Assembly: GCA_007750655.1 (NCBI GenBank)
Contig: CP036290.1
Span: forward strand, 1,302,001-1,366,000
Direction of reading: 5' to 3'
DNA: 64,000 nt
Source of the DNA: Rohdeia mirabilis
GTDB lineage: Bacteria; Planctomycetota; UBA1135; GCA-002686595
This document shows positions 33,690 to 43,300 of the stretch, one piece after another. The number at the start of each line of letters is the position of its first letter. The stretch's first letter is position 1. The notes beneath the pieces are model-generated. The model saw only the letters and a program-made list of their open reading frames with translations, ran no database searches and had not been told where the DNA came from. The translations under genes and the position numbers were made by a program.

Positions 33690-35837
33690 ATGTCTCGTCC
33701 CTCCCAGCGCTCCGTCGTGCCCGTTCACTTCTCCGTAGGTCTGCTCGCGCGACTGCTCGCCGTCCTGCTCGCCCTCCTACCCGGTCTCGGTTGCGGCCAG
33801 GCGGCCACGTCGACGCTGCCGCCCGGTGACGGGGTAGAACTGAATCTGTTCGTCGGCGCCGACTTCCTTCCGTTCGGCCTGCCCGCCGGCACGGAAGTGC
33901 GCTGGATCGACCTCGAGTACGGCGGATCGGGTTCGGCGACGGCCGGCGACCAGGAGGGCGCGCGCGTCCCGGTCACGCCGGCACTGGTGGTGGCGGTCGC
34001 GGAGCCGGCGTCGATGCACGGCGGCTGGCTGTTCGCAGTGCTCGACACGCGCGAGATGGAAGTCGACACCCGGGGATACTCGCGGTTCGCGCAGGTCTGG
34101 CCGACGGTGGAGGTGACGGTCGCGACGGGGGATGGGCCGCCCGGTTGCGAGGTCGTGCTCGAGCCGGTCGATCCCCGACAGTCCGTCCGCACCGTCGACG
34201 AAGAGGTCTTCGACGCCGTGCGCACCGCCCTCGTCGTCGACTGGAGCGGCCCGACGCGAGACGTGGCGCTGGACTCCGCGATCGTCCGCGAGCTGTTCGC
34301 ATCGCCACGCCAGCAGCTGCTCCCGCACGGTGCCCGCCGCAGCGCGTTCGTGTCGAACGCACAGGTGCGGCTGGTCGGCTTCGAGGGCGTGGAGTCGATC
34401 GTTCGACTCGCGGCGCCTCCCGACGGAGCGTGGGCGCCGAGTTCGATCGACTCGACCGACCACGAGTGGACCCAGTTCGACGAGCTGGTCGCGGCGCGTC
34501 AGTTGAGCGAGGCGCTTCCCGTGATCTCCGCGCGGGACACCGCCGCTGCGATCGGGCCACTCGTCGCGCTCGAGCCGCCGCAACCCATCACCGAGTCGGC
34601 CGTCAGCGTGCCCGAGGCGCTGCTGGCGTTCGCTCCCCACATGGACGTCCGCGCCTACCGGCTCGACGACAGCACCGAGTCGTTGCGCCGCTTCCGCCAA
34701 CTGCGTGGATCGAGCCGCTTCGACCCCGCGACGGGTCGCTTCCTGATCGCGTGCGGCGGATCGGATCCGGATCTCTTCGCGTTCCGGTGGCACACGGCGG
34801 GGGGCGCGCGCGTGCACGTGATCCCTCTGGACGACGCGGCGGGATCAGATCGAGCCGCGAAGGACGTGGCGTGGGCGGGCGACGAAGAGGTCCAACTCTC
34901 CCTCGCGGTGGACGCCGTCTGTTTCGACGGACTGCGCCCCGAGTTCGGTCCGGTGCCCGAGGTGCTCGCGTCGCTCGTCGTGGCGCCTGCGCCCGGCCGC
35001 GTCGTGCTCTGGCGACTCGCGCTCGTGATCGACCGACCGGGGGCGTGGGGGGTCAGTGGGTTTCCCGCCGGGGCCGAGCTCAGCTGGCTCCACCCCTTCG
35101 CTCGACCGCTCCCCGACGTCCGACGGGCACCGCAACCCCTGCTCCTCTCACCGCCGGTCACGCGCGACCTGCCGGTCGACGGCGCCGCGTTCCACATCGC
35201 GCCGCGGCCGTTCGATCTGGCGAGCCACCCGCGCGAGGAGGTGGTGTTCGCCCTCCCGGCCGGAGTCGTCGTCGGCCCCATGACGCGCCCCGGCCACCAC
35301 GTCGTTCGCCGGGACGGTTTCAGCAGGTCCTACGCCGAGCCGGACTTCGCCGGCACGTTCCGCTTCGAGCGGGCCGTCGGCGATTGGCTCCGCATGCGAC
35401 TCGAGCTGACCGCGCAGGACGGCCGGGACTTCGTCGGGGCCGTGCTCGCCGACCAGGCCCACGACCCGGACGAGACCCTGCGCGAGGTCCGCGTCGCCCT
35501 GGAACCCGCCGCTTCGGCCCGCGGTCGGACGGACTGGTTCGAAGGGGCGGTCGCGGGTCCGCGGGATCTCGCCTGCTACGGACCGTGGAGCCTCGAGCGG
35601 CTGCGGGCGATGAACGGTTCGAACGGCGAGCCCGGCGATCTCTCCTACCCGGACCACGAGGTCGCGGTGGAACCTGACGGATCGTTCAGCATCGACTTCC
35701 TGCTCCACGGCGGGACGTACACGCTCACGCTGCCCGCGTCGGACGGCTCGCCAGACGAAGAGCCGGCCCCCTCCCACACTTTCACCGTGCCCTTCGCGAG
35801 CGCCGGCACGACGATCGACCTCGGCCTGATTCGTTGA
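33690..35837 (+). CDS. Large lipoprotein of unknown function
   Basis: 715 aa. Signal peptide with lipobox PGLGC (Cys35), so it is membrane-anchored outside the cytoplasm. The rest is mostly short beta-strands and loops rich in Pro, Val and Asp, with repeating Ig/carbohydrate-binding-like stretches, ending in a strand-rich tail (GTYTLTLPASDGSPDEEP). I recognise no enzyme motif. No obvious internal repeat. The gene is isolated: 84 bp from MOSC and 115 bp from the Lon-PhyH gene. Planctomycete genomes encode many such long lipoproteins. Confidence 0.7.
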   Translation: MSRPSQRSVVPVHFSVGLLARLLAVLLALLPGLGCGQAATSTLPPGDGVELNLFVGADFLPFGLPAGTEVRWIDLEYGGSGSATAGDQEGARVPVTPALVVAVAEPASMHGGWLFAVLDTREMEVDTRGYSRFAQVWPTVEVTVATGDGPPGCEVVLEPVDPRQSVRTVDEEVFDAVRTALVVDWSGPTRDVALDSAIVRELFASPRQQLLPHGARRSAFVSNAQVRLVGFEGVESIVRLAAPPDGAWAPSSIDSTDHEWTQFDELVAARQLSEALPVISARDTAAAIGPLVALEPPQPITESAVSVPEALLAFAPHMDVRAYRLDDSTESLRRFRQLRGSSRFDPATGRFLIACGGSDPDLFAFRWHTAGGARVHVIPLDDAAGSDRAAKDVAWAGDEEVQLSLAVDAVCFDGLRPEFGPVPEVLASLVVAPAPGRVVLWRLALVIDRPGAWGVSGFPAGAELSWLHPFARPLPDVRRAPQPLLLSPPVTRDLPVDGAAFHIAPRPFDLASHPREEVVFALPAGVVVGPMTRPGHHVVRRDGFSRSYAEPDFAGTFRFERAVGDWLRMRLELTAQDGRDFVGAVLADQAHDPDETLREVRVALEPAASARGRTDWFEGAVAGPRDLACYGPWSLERLRAMNGSNGEPGDLSYPDHEVAVEPDGSFSIDFLLHGGTYTLTLPASDGSPDEEPAPSHTFTVPFASAGTTIDLGLIR

Positions 35838-35952
35838 GGGCGCGGCGGGCCGGCGAGCGCTTCGAACGGTAGTCTTCGGCGGTAGCTTCCAGAGTGCTGC
35901 GCACCCGCGTCTCGAAGGCGTCGCGCGGCCCCTCCCACGCACTGCGACCGCC

Positions 35953-37587
35953 ATGTCGACCCACGCCTCGAACCCAGAGCCCGCCAGCCTGCCGCTCCTC
36001 GTCCTGCGCAACCAGGTGATCTTCCCGGGCAGCACGGCCCAGGTGGACGTTCAACGCGCTCCGTCGCGGGCAGTCGTGGAAGCGGCCACCCAGGACGGGG
36101 CGTCGCGCGAGGTGGTGGCGTTCATCCAGCGTGACCCGGCTCTGGAAGATCTCGGCGACGTGCTGGGCGTCGATCCGTCGGCGGCTCCTCGGATCGAGGG
36201 CCTCTGGCCCGTCGGCGTGCGCGCCCGCATCGACGAGGTGCACACGCGCGAGGACGGCAACCTCCAGCTGCGCGTGACGGCGCTGGCACGGGTCGAACTG
36301 GACTCGGTCGAGCACGACGGCGTCTGCCACCGCGCGGCGACGCACGAGGTCTTCGACGCGGGCACATCCGGGGCGGACGCGGCACGGCGGGTCGCCGATC
36401 TGCTCGGCGAACTGGCCGCCGCACTGCCCGAGGAAGTCCTCGCGACGCTGGCGTCGCCGGCCCCCGACCCGGCCGCAGCTTCGCGCCTCGCCGACGTCGT
36501 CGCGGACTCGTTCGCGGTCTCGGTCGAAGAGCGCGCCGACGCGCTGGCGTCGACCGACCTCTCGGCGCGCGTCGATCTGCTCGCGCCGCTGGTCGAACGC
36601 AAGCGCACCTGGGCGCGCACCGTCCAGGAGTTCCGCATCCCGCCGATCGATCAACTCTCGGATCTGTGGCCTCTGACCGACGGCGGGCGCGAGGAGATCG
36701 ACGCCCTGCACGCCGCGGGCGAGATCACCGCCGACGAAGCGCAGGACCTGCACCACTACGTCGAGCACGGTTGGGTGGTGTGGGAGAAGCTCGTCCCCGA
36801 AGCCGACATCGACGCCCTGGTCGAGGACGTGCGCACCATCGCGCGGCACCCCGGACACTTCCTGACGACCGACCACCGACGCGGCTACGGCTACCGCTTC
36901 TCGGACACCGACTTCGACTCGTACGAGAGCATCTTCGACACCTACGTCAACCACGAGAGCGCGCGCCGCGTCTGCTTCCACCCGCGGGTCCTGCGCTTCC
37001 TCGAACTGCTTTTCCGCTGCAAGCCGGTCGCGATGCAGCAGCTGCTGTTCCAACGCAGCAACCAGCACCCGCTGCACCAGGACACCGCCTACGTGCGGGT
37101 CCAGGATCCGCTGCAGCTCGCGGCCACGTGGATCGCGCTCGAGGACGTGGTCGAAGGGCGCGGCGAGCTGACCTACTACGACCGCAGCCACCGCATCCCG
37201 CACCAGAGCTTCCACATGGGAGCCAAGTGGTTCGACCAGGTCCACGACGACGGCGAGGCGGCGATCGCGCACGTGAAGGAGCGCAGTGAGGAACTCGGCT
37301 GCGAGAAGCGCTCGTTCCTCGCGAAGAAGGGCGACGTCTTCCTGTGGGCGGCCGATCTCGTCCACGGCAGCAACCCGCGCACGCGCCCGGTCGAGGAGAC
37401 GCGGTTGTCCTGCGTCACGCACTACGTACCGGAGACCGCGAAGCCGCTGTGGTTCCTGTTCTCACCGGACCGGCGCGGTCTCGAGGCCTACGGCGAGCGC
37501 GCCTGGCTCGCGAGCTCGCACTACGAGCTGCCGCGGACGCAGGCTGGATTCCTGCGCCCGACGTTCAAGCTGCCGCTGCCCTGCTGA
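35953..37587 (+). CDS. Fusion: Lon N-terminal (LAN) domain plus PhyH-type 2-oxoglutarate dioxygenase
   Basis: 544 aa, cytosolic. Residues about 10-210 look like the Lon protease substrate-binding domain (LPLLVLRNQVIFPGS, VAFIQRDPALEDL, RVTALARVELDSVEHDG); there is no ATPase or protease domain. From about 240 the protein is phytanoyl-CoA-dioxygenase-like: GEITADEAQDLHHYVEHGWVV, then the iron site His375 and Asp377 in the HQD motif, and distal His471 in DLVHGSN, with Arg484 in position to bind 2-oxoglutarate. This is an uncommon combination; the Lon part may recruit a protein or peptide substrate for hydroxylation (inference). TAGTCT/TAGCTT hexamers lie 60-80 nt upstream. No frameshift or stop lies between the two parts, so the fusion looks real in this sequence. 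Confidence 0.82.
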   Translation: MSTHASNPEPASLPLLVLRNQVIFPGSTAQVDVQRAPSRAVVEAATQDGASREVVAFIQRDPALEDLGDVLGVDPSAAPRIEGLWPVGVRARIDEVHTREDGNLQLRVTALARVELDSVEHDGVCHRAATHEVFDAGTSGADAARRVADLLGELAAALPEEVLATLASPAPDPAAASRLADVVADSFAVSVEERADALASTDLSARVDLLAPLVERKRTWARTVQEFRIPPIDQLSDLWPLTDGGREEIDALHAAGEITADEAQDLHHYVEHGWVVWEKLVPEADIDALVEDVRTIARHPGHFLTTDHRRGYGYRFSDTDFDSYESIFDTYVNHESARRVCFHPRVLRFLELLFRCKPVAMQQLLFQRSNQHPLHQDTAYVRVQDPLQLAATWIALEDVVEGRGELTYYDRSHRIPHQSFHMGAKWFDQVHDDGEAAIAHVKERSEELGCEKRSFLAKKGDVFLWAADLVHGSNPRTRPVEETRLSCVTHYVPETAKPLWFLFSPDRRGLEAYGERAWLASSHYELPRTQAGFLRPTFKLPLPC

Positions 37588-37611
37588 GAGCCTGGACCGC
37601 GCGCGCCGGTC

Positions 37612-38031
37612 TCAGGCCAGGTCGTAGTCGTGGCGCTCGTCGGCGCGATCCGACAGGTACTGGACGAACTCCCAGTCGAGCCCGGTCGGATCGTGGAAGT
37701 AGACGCGGCGCCGGTGCGGGTGGTCGTTCGGGATCGTCGAGTCGAGGTGCCCGGCGGCGATCAACCGCTCGCGCAGCGCGTCCACGTCGTCCACCTCGAA
37801 CGCCAGGTGGTTGAGTCCGGGTTCGCGGCCGTAGAGCTCGCGCGCAGGACGATCGACCAGGGGCGCCTCCTCCAGCGCGACGTAGGTCTCGTCCGTGCCG
37901 ACGTGCAGCCAGCGTTCGCCGTTCGCCTTCGAACCACCGCCGCGCACGCGAAAATCGGGGAAGGCGTCCACGAGGAACGCCGCGACGGCATCCACGTCGC
38001 TGACGGCCACGTTCGCGTGTTCGAGTCGCAT
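37612..38031 (-). CDS. Vicinal oxygen chelate (glyoxalase/VOC) protein
   Basis: 139 aa, single VOC domain with paired beta-alpha-beta-beta-beta units. Metal-ligand positions: His5 (MRLEHANVAV), Glu54 or Glu55 (TYVALEEAP), His75 (LNHLAFEVDD) and Glu121 (DWEFVQY). The set is consistent with a metal-dependent member, but the reaction cannot be named. ATG at 38031 is used, since MRLEHANV is the canonical start; an in-frame ATG at 38118 would add Arg-rich noise. A purine-rich GGAGCAGGACC lies just upstream and could be its SD. Its stop is 25 bp from the convergent Lon-PhyH stop. Confidence 0.88.
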   Translation of the reverse strand: MRLEHANVAVSDVDAVAAFLVDAFPDFRVRGGGSKANGERWLHVGTDETYVALEEAPLVDRPARELYGREPGLNHLAFEVDDVDALRERLIAAGHLDSTIPNDHPHRRRVYFHDPTGLDWEFVQYLSDRADERHDYDLA

Positions 38032-38128
38032 CTTCACGGTCCTGCTCCGGGATCGGGTGGGGAGGAGGAAGAGCGATCGCCGAACCGTGTCGGCGCGCCG
38101 AACCTCCCGAGAACCCATCCTGGAACGC

Positions 38129-38163
38129 GACGCCGCCCCCGGGGAGTCCCCGGGAGCGGCGTC
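38129..38163 (-). terminator. Terminator hairpin after the first tandem secreted paralogue
   Basis: 16-bp stem (38129-38144 with 38148-38163), 3-nt loop. The single imperfect pair is G-U in minus-strand RNA but C-A in plus-strand RNA, so it acts best on the minus strand, downstream of the gene ending at 38203. Confidence 0.65.
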
Positions 38164-38202
38164 AGACTGATCATCTCGCTGCGGCGCGAGCGGAGTCCGG
38201 TC

Positions 38203-38985
38203 TCAGTCGAAGATCGTCACCGTGTGCACGTTCGAGATACGCACGACGGGGCACGGCTTCGACAGGTCGAGGACCGCGAACGCCGCGTCCACCTGTATCC
38301 CCACCAGCGACGGACTCGCCGGCAGAGGGAACTTGGGCGCCTTCGAGCGTCCCAGGCCGTTGAGGTTGCCGATCGAGTTCGTGAAGACGCTGTTCGGCGT
38401 CAACGTCTGGGCGAACAGCGAGTCCGGATCGAGCGGGAACGTGCCGTTGCAGGTCGGGAAACCGGTCGAGCTCGTGAAGCTGCCCAGGAGGAAGTACAGC
38501 GCGCCCGCGTCGCGTGGCGACTGCAGGTAGAAGTTGCGTTGGGACGGCGTGCCGGGGAACGGGCCGTTGATGTTGGCCGTGCCCTCGAAGACCAGGCCCG
38601 CCACGCCGTTCGCGATCCTGAACGGGTGGAAGGTCGACGGATCACCGCCGCCGATCTTCACTTCGGCCTCGTAGTCACCCACGGGCAAGGGCTGTCCTTG
38701 GGCGTTCTTCAGGTTGTAGTAGAGGCTGAACGCGCTGTACGGGCCGAGCGTCTGGGTCTGCTCGAACGTGGTGTCGCTGTAGACGACCGTGCCGTTCTGA
38801 TCGCGGACGACGAGGTAGTCGGACTCGGTGCCGAAGAACAGGTTCGTGTCGTTCGAGTACGTGATCGAGAGTTGACCGCCGAGAGGCACGACGGACGGAC
38901 CGACGACGGTGCGCAGTTGTGCCTGGGCGACGGGGACGGCTGCGATCGAGAGGAGCGCGGCGAGAACGTGAGCGAGACGGAGCAT
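38203..38985 (-). CDS. Exported protein, paralogue of the next gene
   Basis: 260 aa. Signal peptide MLRLAHVLAALLSIAAVPVAQA (start at 38985; the earlier ATG at 39030 adds noise). An Ig-like N-terminal part (VVGPSVVPLGGQLSITYSND, TVVYSDTTFEQ) leads into a C-terminal domain with YFLLGSFTS, TCNGTFPLDPD and a last strand VDAAFAVLDLSKPC. This resembles the planctomycete C-terminal domain seen in the subtilase at 56.5 kb. It shares most of its architecture with the adjacent gene at 39158-39937, so the pair arose by tandem duplication. Function unknown; probably secreted. Confidence 0.72.
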   Translation of the reverse strand: MLRLAHVLAALLSIAAVPVAQAQLRTVVGPSVVPLGGQLSITYSNDTNLFFGTESDYLVVRDQNGTVVYSDTTFEQTQTLGPYSAFSLYYNLKNAQGQPLPVGDYEAEVKIGGGDPSTFHPFRIANGVAGLVFEGTANINGPFPGTPSQRNFYLQSPRDAGALYFLLGSFTSSTGFPTCNGTFPLDPDSLFAQTLTPNSVFTNSIGNLNGLGRSKAPKFPLPASPSLVGIQVDAAFAVLDLSKPCPVVRISNVHTVTIFD

Positions 38986-39157
38986 CGGTGTCGTCGAGGG
39001 GTCTGGAGGAAGCGCTGAACGGCGAAGCACTCCGATGGGAAGCAGGTGCCCGTCGGAGTGCTCGAGTGCGCGGTGGAGACTTGGAGGTACGCCGCGAGGT
39101 CGGGGGAGTTTCGCGCCGTTGCGGTCGCAGGCCCCGGCTCCGCGGTCGGAGCGCGGG

Positions 39158-39937
39158 TCAGCCCACGATCGTCATCGAGTGCACGTTCGAGATGCGGACG
39201 ACGGGACACGCGGCGAGTGGATCGAGCACGACGAACGCGGCTTCCACGTCGATGCCGATGAACGACGGATCCTGGGGGATCGGGAAGCGCGGGGCCCGCG
39301 AGCGACCTTGACCGTTCAAGGTCCCGAGCGACTTGGTGAAGATCGCACCCGGCGTCAGCGTCTGGACGAAGAGCGCGTCGGGATCGAGGGGGAACGTCCC
39401 GTTGCAGGTGGGGACGCCGACCGCGCTCGTGAAGCTCCCGAGCAGGAAGTAGAACGCACCGGGATCGTTCGGCGACTGCAGGTAGAAGTTGCGCTCGGAC
39501 AAGCCGGTACCGAAGGGTCCGTAGAGCACCGGCGTGCCCTCGAAGACGAGTCCCGCGGCGCCGTCGACGATGCTGAAGCGGTGGAAGGTCGACGTCAGCC
39601 CGAAGTCCGACTTGACCTCGGCGCGGTAGGTCCCAGGAGGCAGCGGCTGGCCGTTGTCGCCCTCGAGGTCCCAGGTGAAGCCCGTCCAGCCCCAGGGTCC
39701 GATCGTGGCTGCGAGTTCGAAGTTCGTGTCGCTGTACACGATCACGTTGTTCGCGTCGCGGACCCGCAGCCAGCTCATGCTGACACCGTTCAAGCTGGGC
39801 GTGTCGTTCGAGAACGTGATCGAGAGTTCGCCTCCGAGCGGCACCGTCGCTGGCCCGACGGTCGTGTTGAGCTGGGCCGACGCGACGGGGGCGAGGGCGA
39901 CCAGGGTCGCGAGGAGGGCGGTGACGCGGAGCTTCAT
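39158..39937 (-). CDS. Exported protein, tandem paralogue
   Basis: 259 aa. Signal peptide MKLRVTALLATLVALAPVASA. Same plan as its neighbour: VGPATVPLGGELSITFSND, VIVYSDTNFELA, GLVFEGTPVLYGPF, RNFYLQSP, YFLLGSFTS, TCNGTFPLDPD, ending CPVVRISNVHSMTI. Identities are scattered along the whole length, so the duplication is not recent. 172 bp separate the two, and 415 bp lie between this gene and the divergent large surface protein. Function unknown. Confidence 0.72.
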   Translation of the reverse strand: MKLRVTALLATLVALAPVASAQLNTTVGPATVPLGGELSITFSNDTPSLNGVSMSWLRVRDANNVIVYSDTNFELAATIGPWGWTGFTWDLEGDNGQPLPPGTYRAEVKSDFGLTSTFHRFSIVDGAAGLVFEGTPVLYGPFGTGLSERNFYLQSPNDPGAFYFLLGSFTSAVGVPTCNGTFPLDPDALFVQTLTPGAIFTKSLGTLNGQGRSRAPRFPIPQDPSFIGIDVEAAFVVLDPLAACPVVRISNVHSMTIVG

Positions 39938-40351
39938 GGGGAGCGTGGGAGTGAGGCGTGCAGGCGAAGTGCCGAGGCGCGTGGCGGCGGGGCGCGAGGT
40001 CTCCGGTCGGCGACTTCTCCGCCGGAGTCGCCCGGGCTACGTCGCCACGGGGTCTGGGTTTCTCCTCGGACCGACCAGTGTCCGCGCGACCTGCACCGAG
40101 CGGGCACGCCGTCTTCACGAACTCGGGCAGGTCGGGCTCCCCGAGGAGCGCAAGCCGCGCGGGGGAAGGGGTCTACGTCCGTGCACGGCGCGAGCGCGGT
40201 GATTCCGAGCCCTCTCACGGGCTCTTCACCGACCGCCAACATCGCGTCCCTATCGTCCTCGCCCGTGAGCCGGAGTTCCGGGCTCGAGGACCGTCCTCGC
40301 GACCGCCGCTCACCGACCGACCGACCGACCCAACCCCAACTCCTCCAGACA
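39938..40351. other. Divergent intergenic region, 414 bp
   Basis: Between the secreted paralogue (minus) and the large duplicated surface protein (plus). No credible ORF. It contains a TATCGT hexamer at 40251-40256 and, just before the plus-strand start, a tetranucleotide tract at 40312-40330. Confidence 0.55.
40312..40330 (+). repeat. Tetranucleotide tract (ACCG) before the surface-protein start
   Basis: About 4.75 copies of ACCG, 21 nt upstream of the GTG at 40352. Outside the coding region, so slippage would change spacing in the leader, not the frame. Confidence 0.85.
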
Positions 40352-43300
40352 GTGAAAACCTTCGCTCACGGAACCGCAGCCGCCCTCTTCCTGGGACTCG
40401 CGGCCGCAGGCACTGCGAATGCCGCCGAGATCTTCGTCTCGGGCGACATCACGACCTCCACCACGTGGACGGCCGACAACACGTACAACCTCCAGGGCCA
40501 GATCTACGTCCTCCCGGGCGCGACGCTGACCATCGAGGCGGGCACCGTCATCGCGAGCACCACCAACGGCGGTGGCAGTCTCGCGATCACCAACGGTGCG
40601 GACATCATCGCCGAGGGCACCGTCAACGCCCCGATCATCTTCACCTCGAAGGCCGACGTCGCCACCTGGACCGGCGGCGATCCGACGACGGGCACCTGGC
40701 GTGAAGCCGCGCTCGAGTGGGGCAACCTCACCATCATGGGTGACGCCTACATCGGTTCGGACAACGGCAGCAACACGCCGACTCCGAGCGCCTCGAACGT
40801 GGCTCCGATGGAAGGTCTGACCTTCGGCGGCACCCGCGACGAGTACGGCGGTGGCAACGACGACGACGACAGCGGCACGCTCAAGTACGTCTCGCTGCGC
40901 TACGGCGGCAAGGTGGTCTCGCTCACGAAGGAGCTGAACGGTCTCTCGCTCGGCGGCATCGGCCGCGGCACGGACATCAGCTACGTCGAGATCATGAACA
41001 ACGTCGACGACGGCATCGAGATCTGGGGCGGCACGGTCAACCTCGATCACGTCTCCATCTGGAACATCGGTGACGACAGCCTCGACGTCGACCAGGGTTG
41101 GCGTGGCAAGACCCAGTTCGGTCTGATCGTCCAGGGCTACAGCCTCGACGCTTCCCAGGGCTCCGGCGTCGGCGACAACGCGATCGAGACCGACGGTGCG
41201 GAGGACTCCGACTACCAGCCGGTGACGACCGCCGCGGTCTACAACTACACGGTCATCGGTCAGCCCGGTGGCGACGGTGGCACGGCCTGGCGCGACAACG
41301 CGCGCGTCCAGTACCGCAACTGCATCTGGATGGACCTCGGGGACCAACTGGTCCGCTTCGACGGCGACGACGGTGACGGTGCCAGCGGCTACGGCCACAA
41401 CGGCACGCTGTCCTGGGCCGACACCTGGACCACCTCGGCCTCGGCCACGTCGACCGTGAACCCCTTCGGCACTCCGGGCGAGATCGCTGCGGCCTACCAG
41501 GCCCAGAACCCGACCGGCAACCTGGCGGAGATTCGCGACTCGGTGTTCTTCAACAACAACGCCGGCAACGCCTACACCGAGGCGATCGCTCGCGGTGTGC
41601 TCGGCGCCGGTGCGACCCCCGCGAACGACAACCTCGTCGCCACGGTCTCGCCGATCAAGTCGATCACGCGCGCGGCCACGGTCATCAAGGGCAGCCTGCC
41701 CATGCAGCAGGTCGTCGGTCTCGACCCGCGCGCCGCGGGTGACGCCGTGACGAGCGTCGGATCGGCCCCGGCCTCCGACCCGTTCTACGAGCGCGCCCAG
41801 TTCCGCGGTGGCTTCAGCAGCACCCACAACTGGCTCTGCGGTTGGACCGCCGCCCAGGCCTTCGGCTTCGTCGAGGACGTGGACGAGGTCCTGGTCACCA
41901 GCGACATCACCACCTCGACGACCTGGACCGCCGACAAGCGCTACAACCTCCAGGGTCAGATCTACGTCCTTCCGGGCGCCACGCTGACCATCGAGGCCGG
42001 CACGGTCGTCGCCAGCGACGCGGGCGGAAGTCTCGCCGTCACGAACGGCGCCGACATCAACGTCCTGGGCACCTTCAAGAAGCCGGTCATCATGACCTCG
42101 AAGCTGGACACCTACACCTGGGTGAACGGCGATCCGAAGACGGGCACCTGGCGCGAGTCCGCGCTCGAGTGGGGCAACCTCACCATCATGGGTGACGCCT
42201 ACATCGGTTCGGACAACGGTGCGAACACCGCGACCCCCAACGCCTCGAACGTGGCTCCGATGGAAGGTCTGACCTTCGGCGGAACCCGCGACGAGTACGG
42301 CGGCGGCAACGACGACGACGACAGCGGTACGCTGAACTACCTCTCGCTGCGTTACGGCGGAAAGGTGGTCTCGCTCACCAAGGAGCTGAACGGTCTCTCG
42401 CTCGGCGGCATCGGCCGCGGCACGGACATCAGCTACGTCGAGATCATGAACAACGTCGACGACGGCATCGAGATCTGGGGCGGCACGGTCAACCTCGACC
42501 ACGTCTCCATCTGGAACATCGGTGACGACAGCCTCGACATCGACCAGGGCTGGCGCGGCAAGACCCAGTTCGGCCTGATCGTCCAGGGCTACAGCCTCGA
42601 CGACGTCCAGGGCTCCGGCGTGGGCGACAACGCGATCGAGACCGACGGTGCGGAGGACTCCGACTTCCAGCCGGTGACGACCGCGGCCGTCTACAACTAC
42701 ACGGTCATCGGTCAGCCCCTCGACGGCGACGGCGGAACGGCCTGGCGCGACAACGCTCGCGTCCAGTACCGCAACTGCATCTGGATGGACCTCGGTGACG
42801 AGCTCGTCCGCTTCGACGGCGACGACGGCGACGGTGCCAGCGGCTACGGCCACAACGGCACGCTGTCCTGGGCCGACACCTGGACGACCTCGGCCTCGGC
42901 CACGTCGACCGTGAACCCCTTCGGGACCCCCGGTGAGATCGCTGCGGCCTACCAGGCCCAGGATCCGACCGGCAACCTGGCGGAGATCCGCGATTCGGTC
43001 TTCTACAACAACCTGAAGGCCAACGCCTACACCGAGGCGATCGCCCGCGGTGTGCTCGGTGCCGGTGCGACCCCCGCGAACGACAACCTCGTCGCCACGG
43101 TCTCGCCGATCAAGTCGATCGCTCGCGAGGGCTTCGTCTCCAAGGGCGGCAAGCTGATGGCGCGCGTCATCAGCCTCGACCCGCGCGCCGCGGGTGACGC
43201 CGTCTCGAGCGTCGCCGCCGCCCCGAACGATGGGTTCTTCGTCCCCGCGAACTACCGCGGAGCGTTCAACACCACCGACAACTGGCTCTGCAACTGGACC

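Noticed and set aside
39035..40351. N-terminal extension of the surface protein by 439 codons
   Set aside because: It would be Arg/Gly noise antisense to the secreted paralogue; a clean signal peptide begins at 40352.
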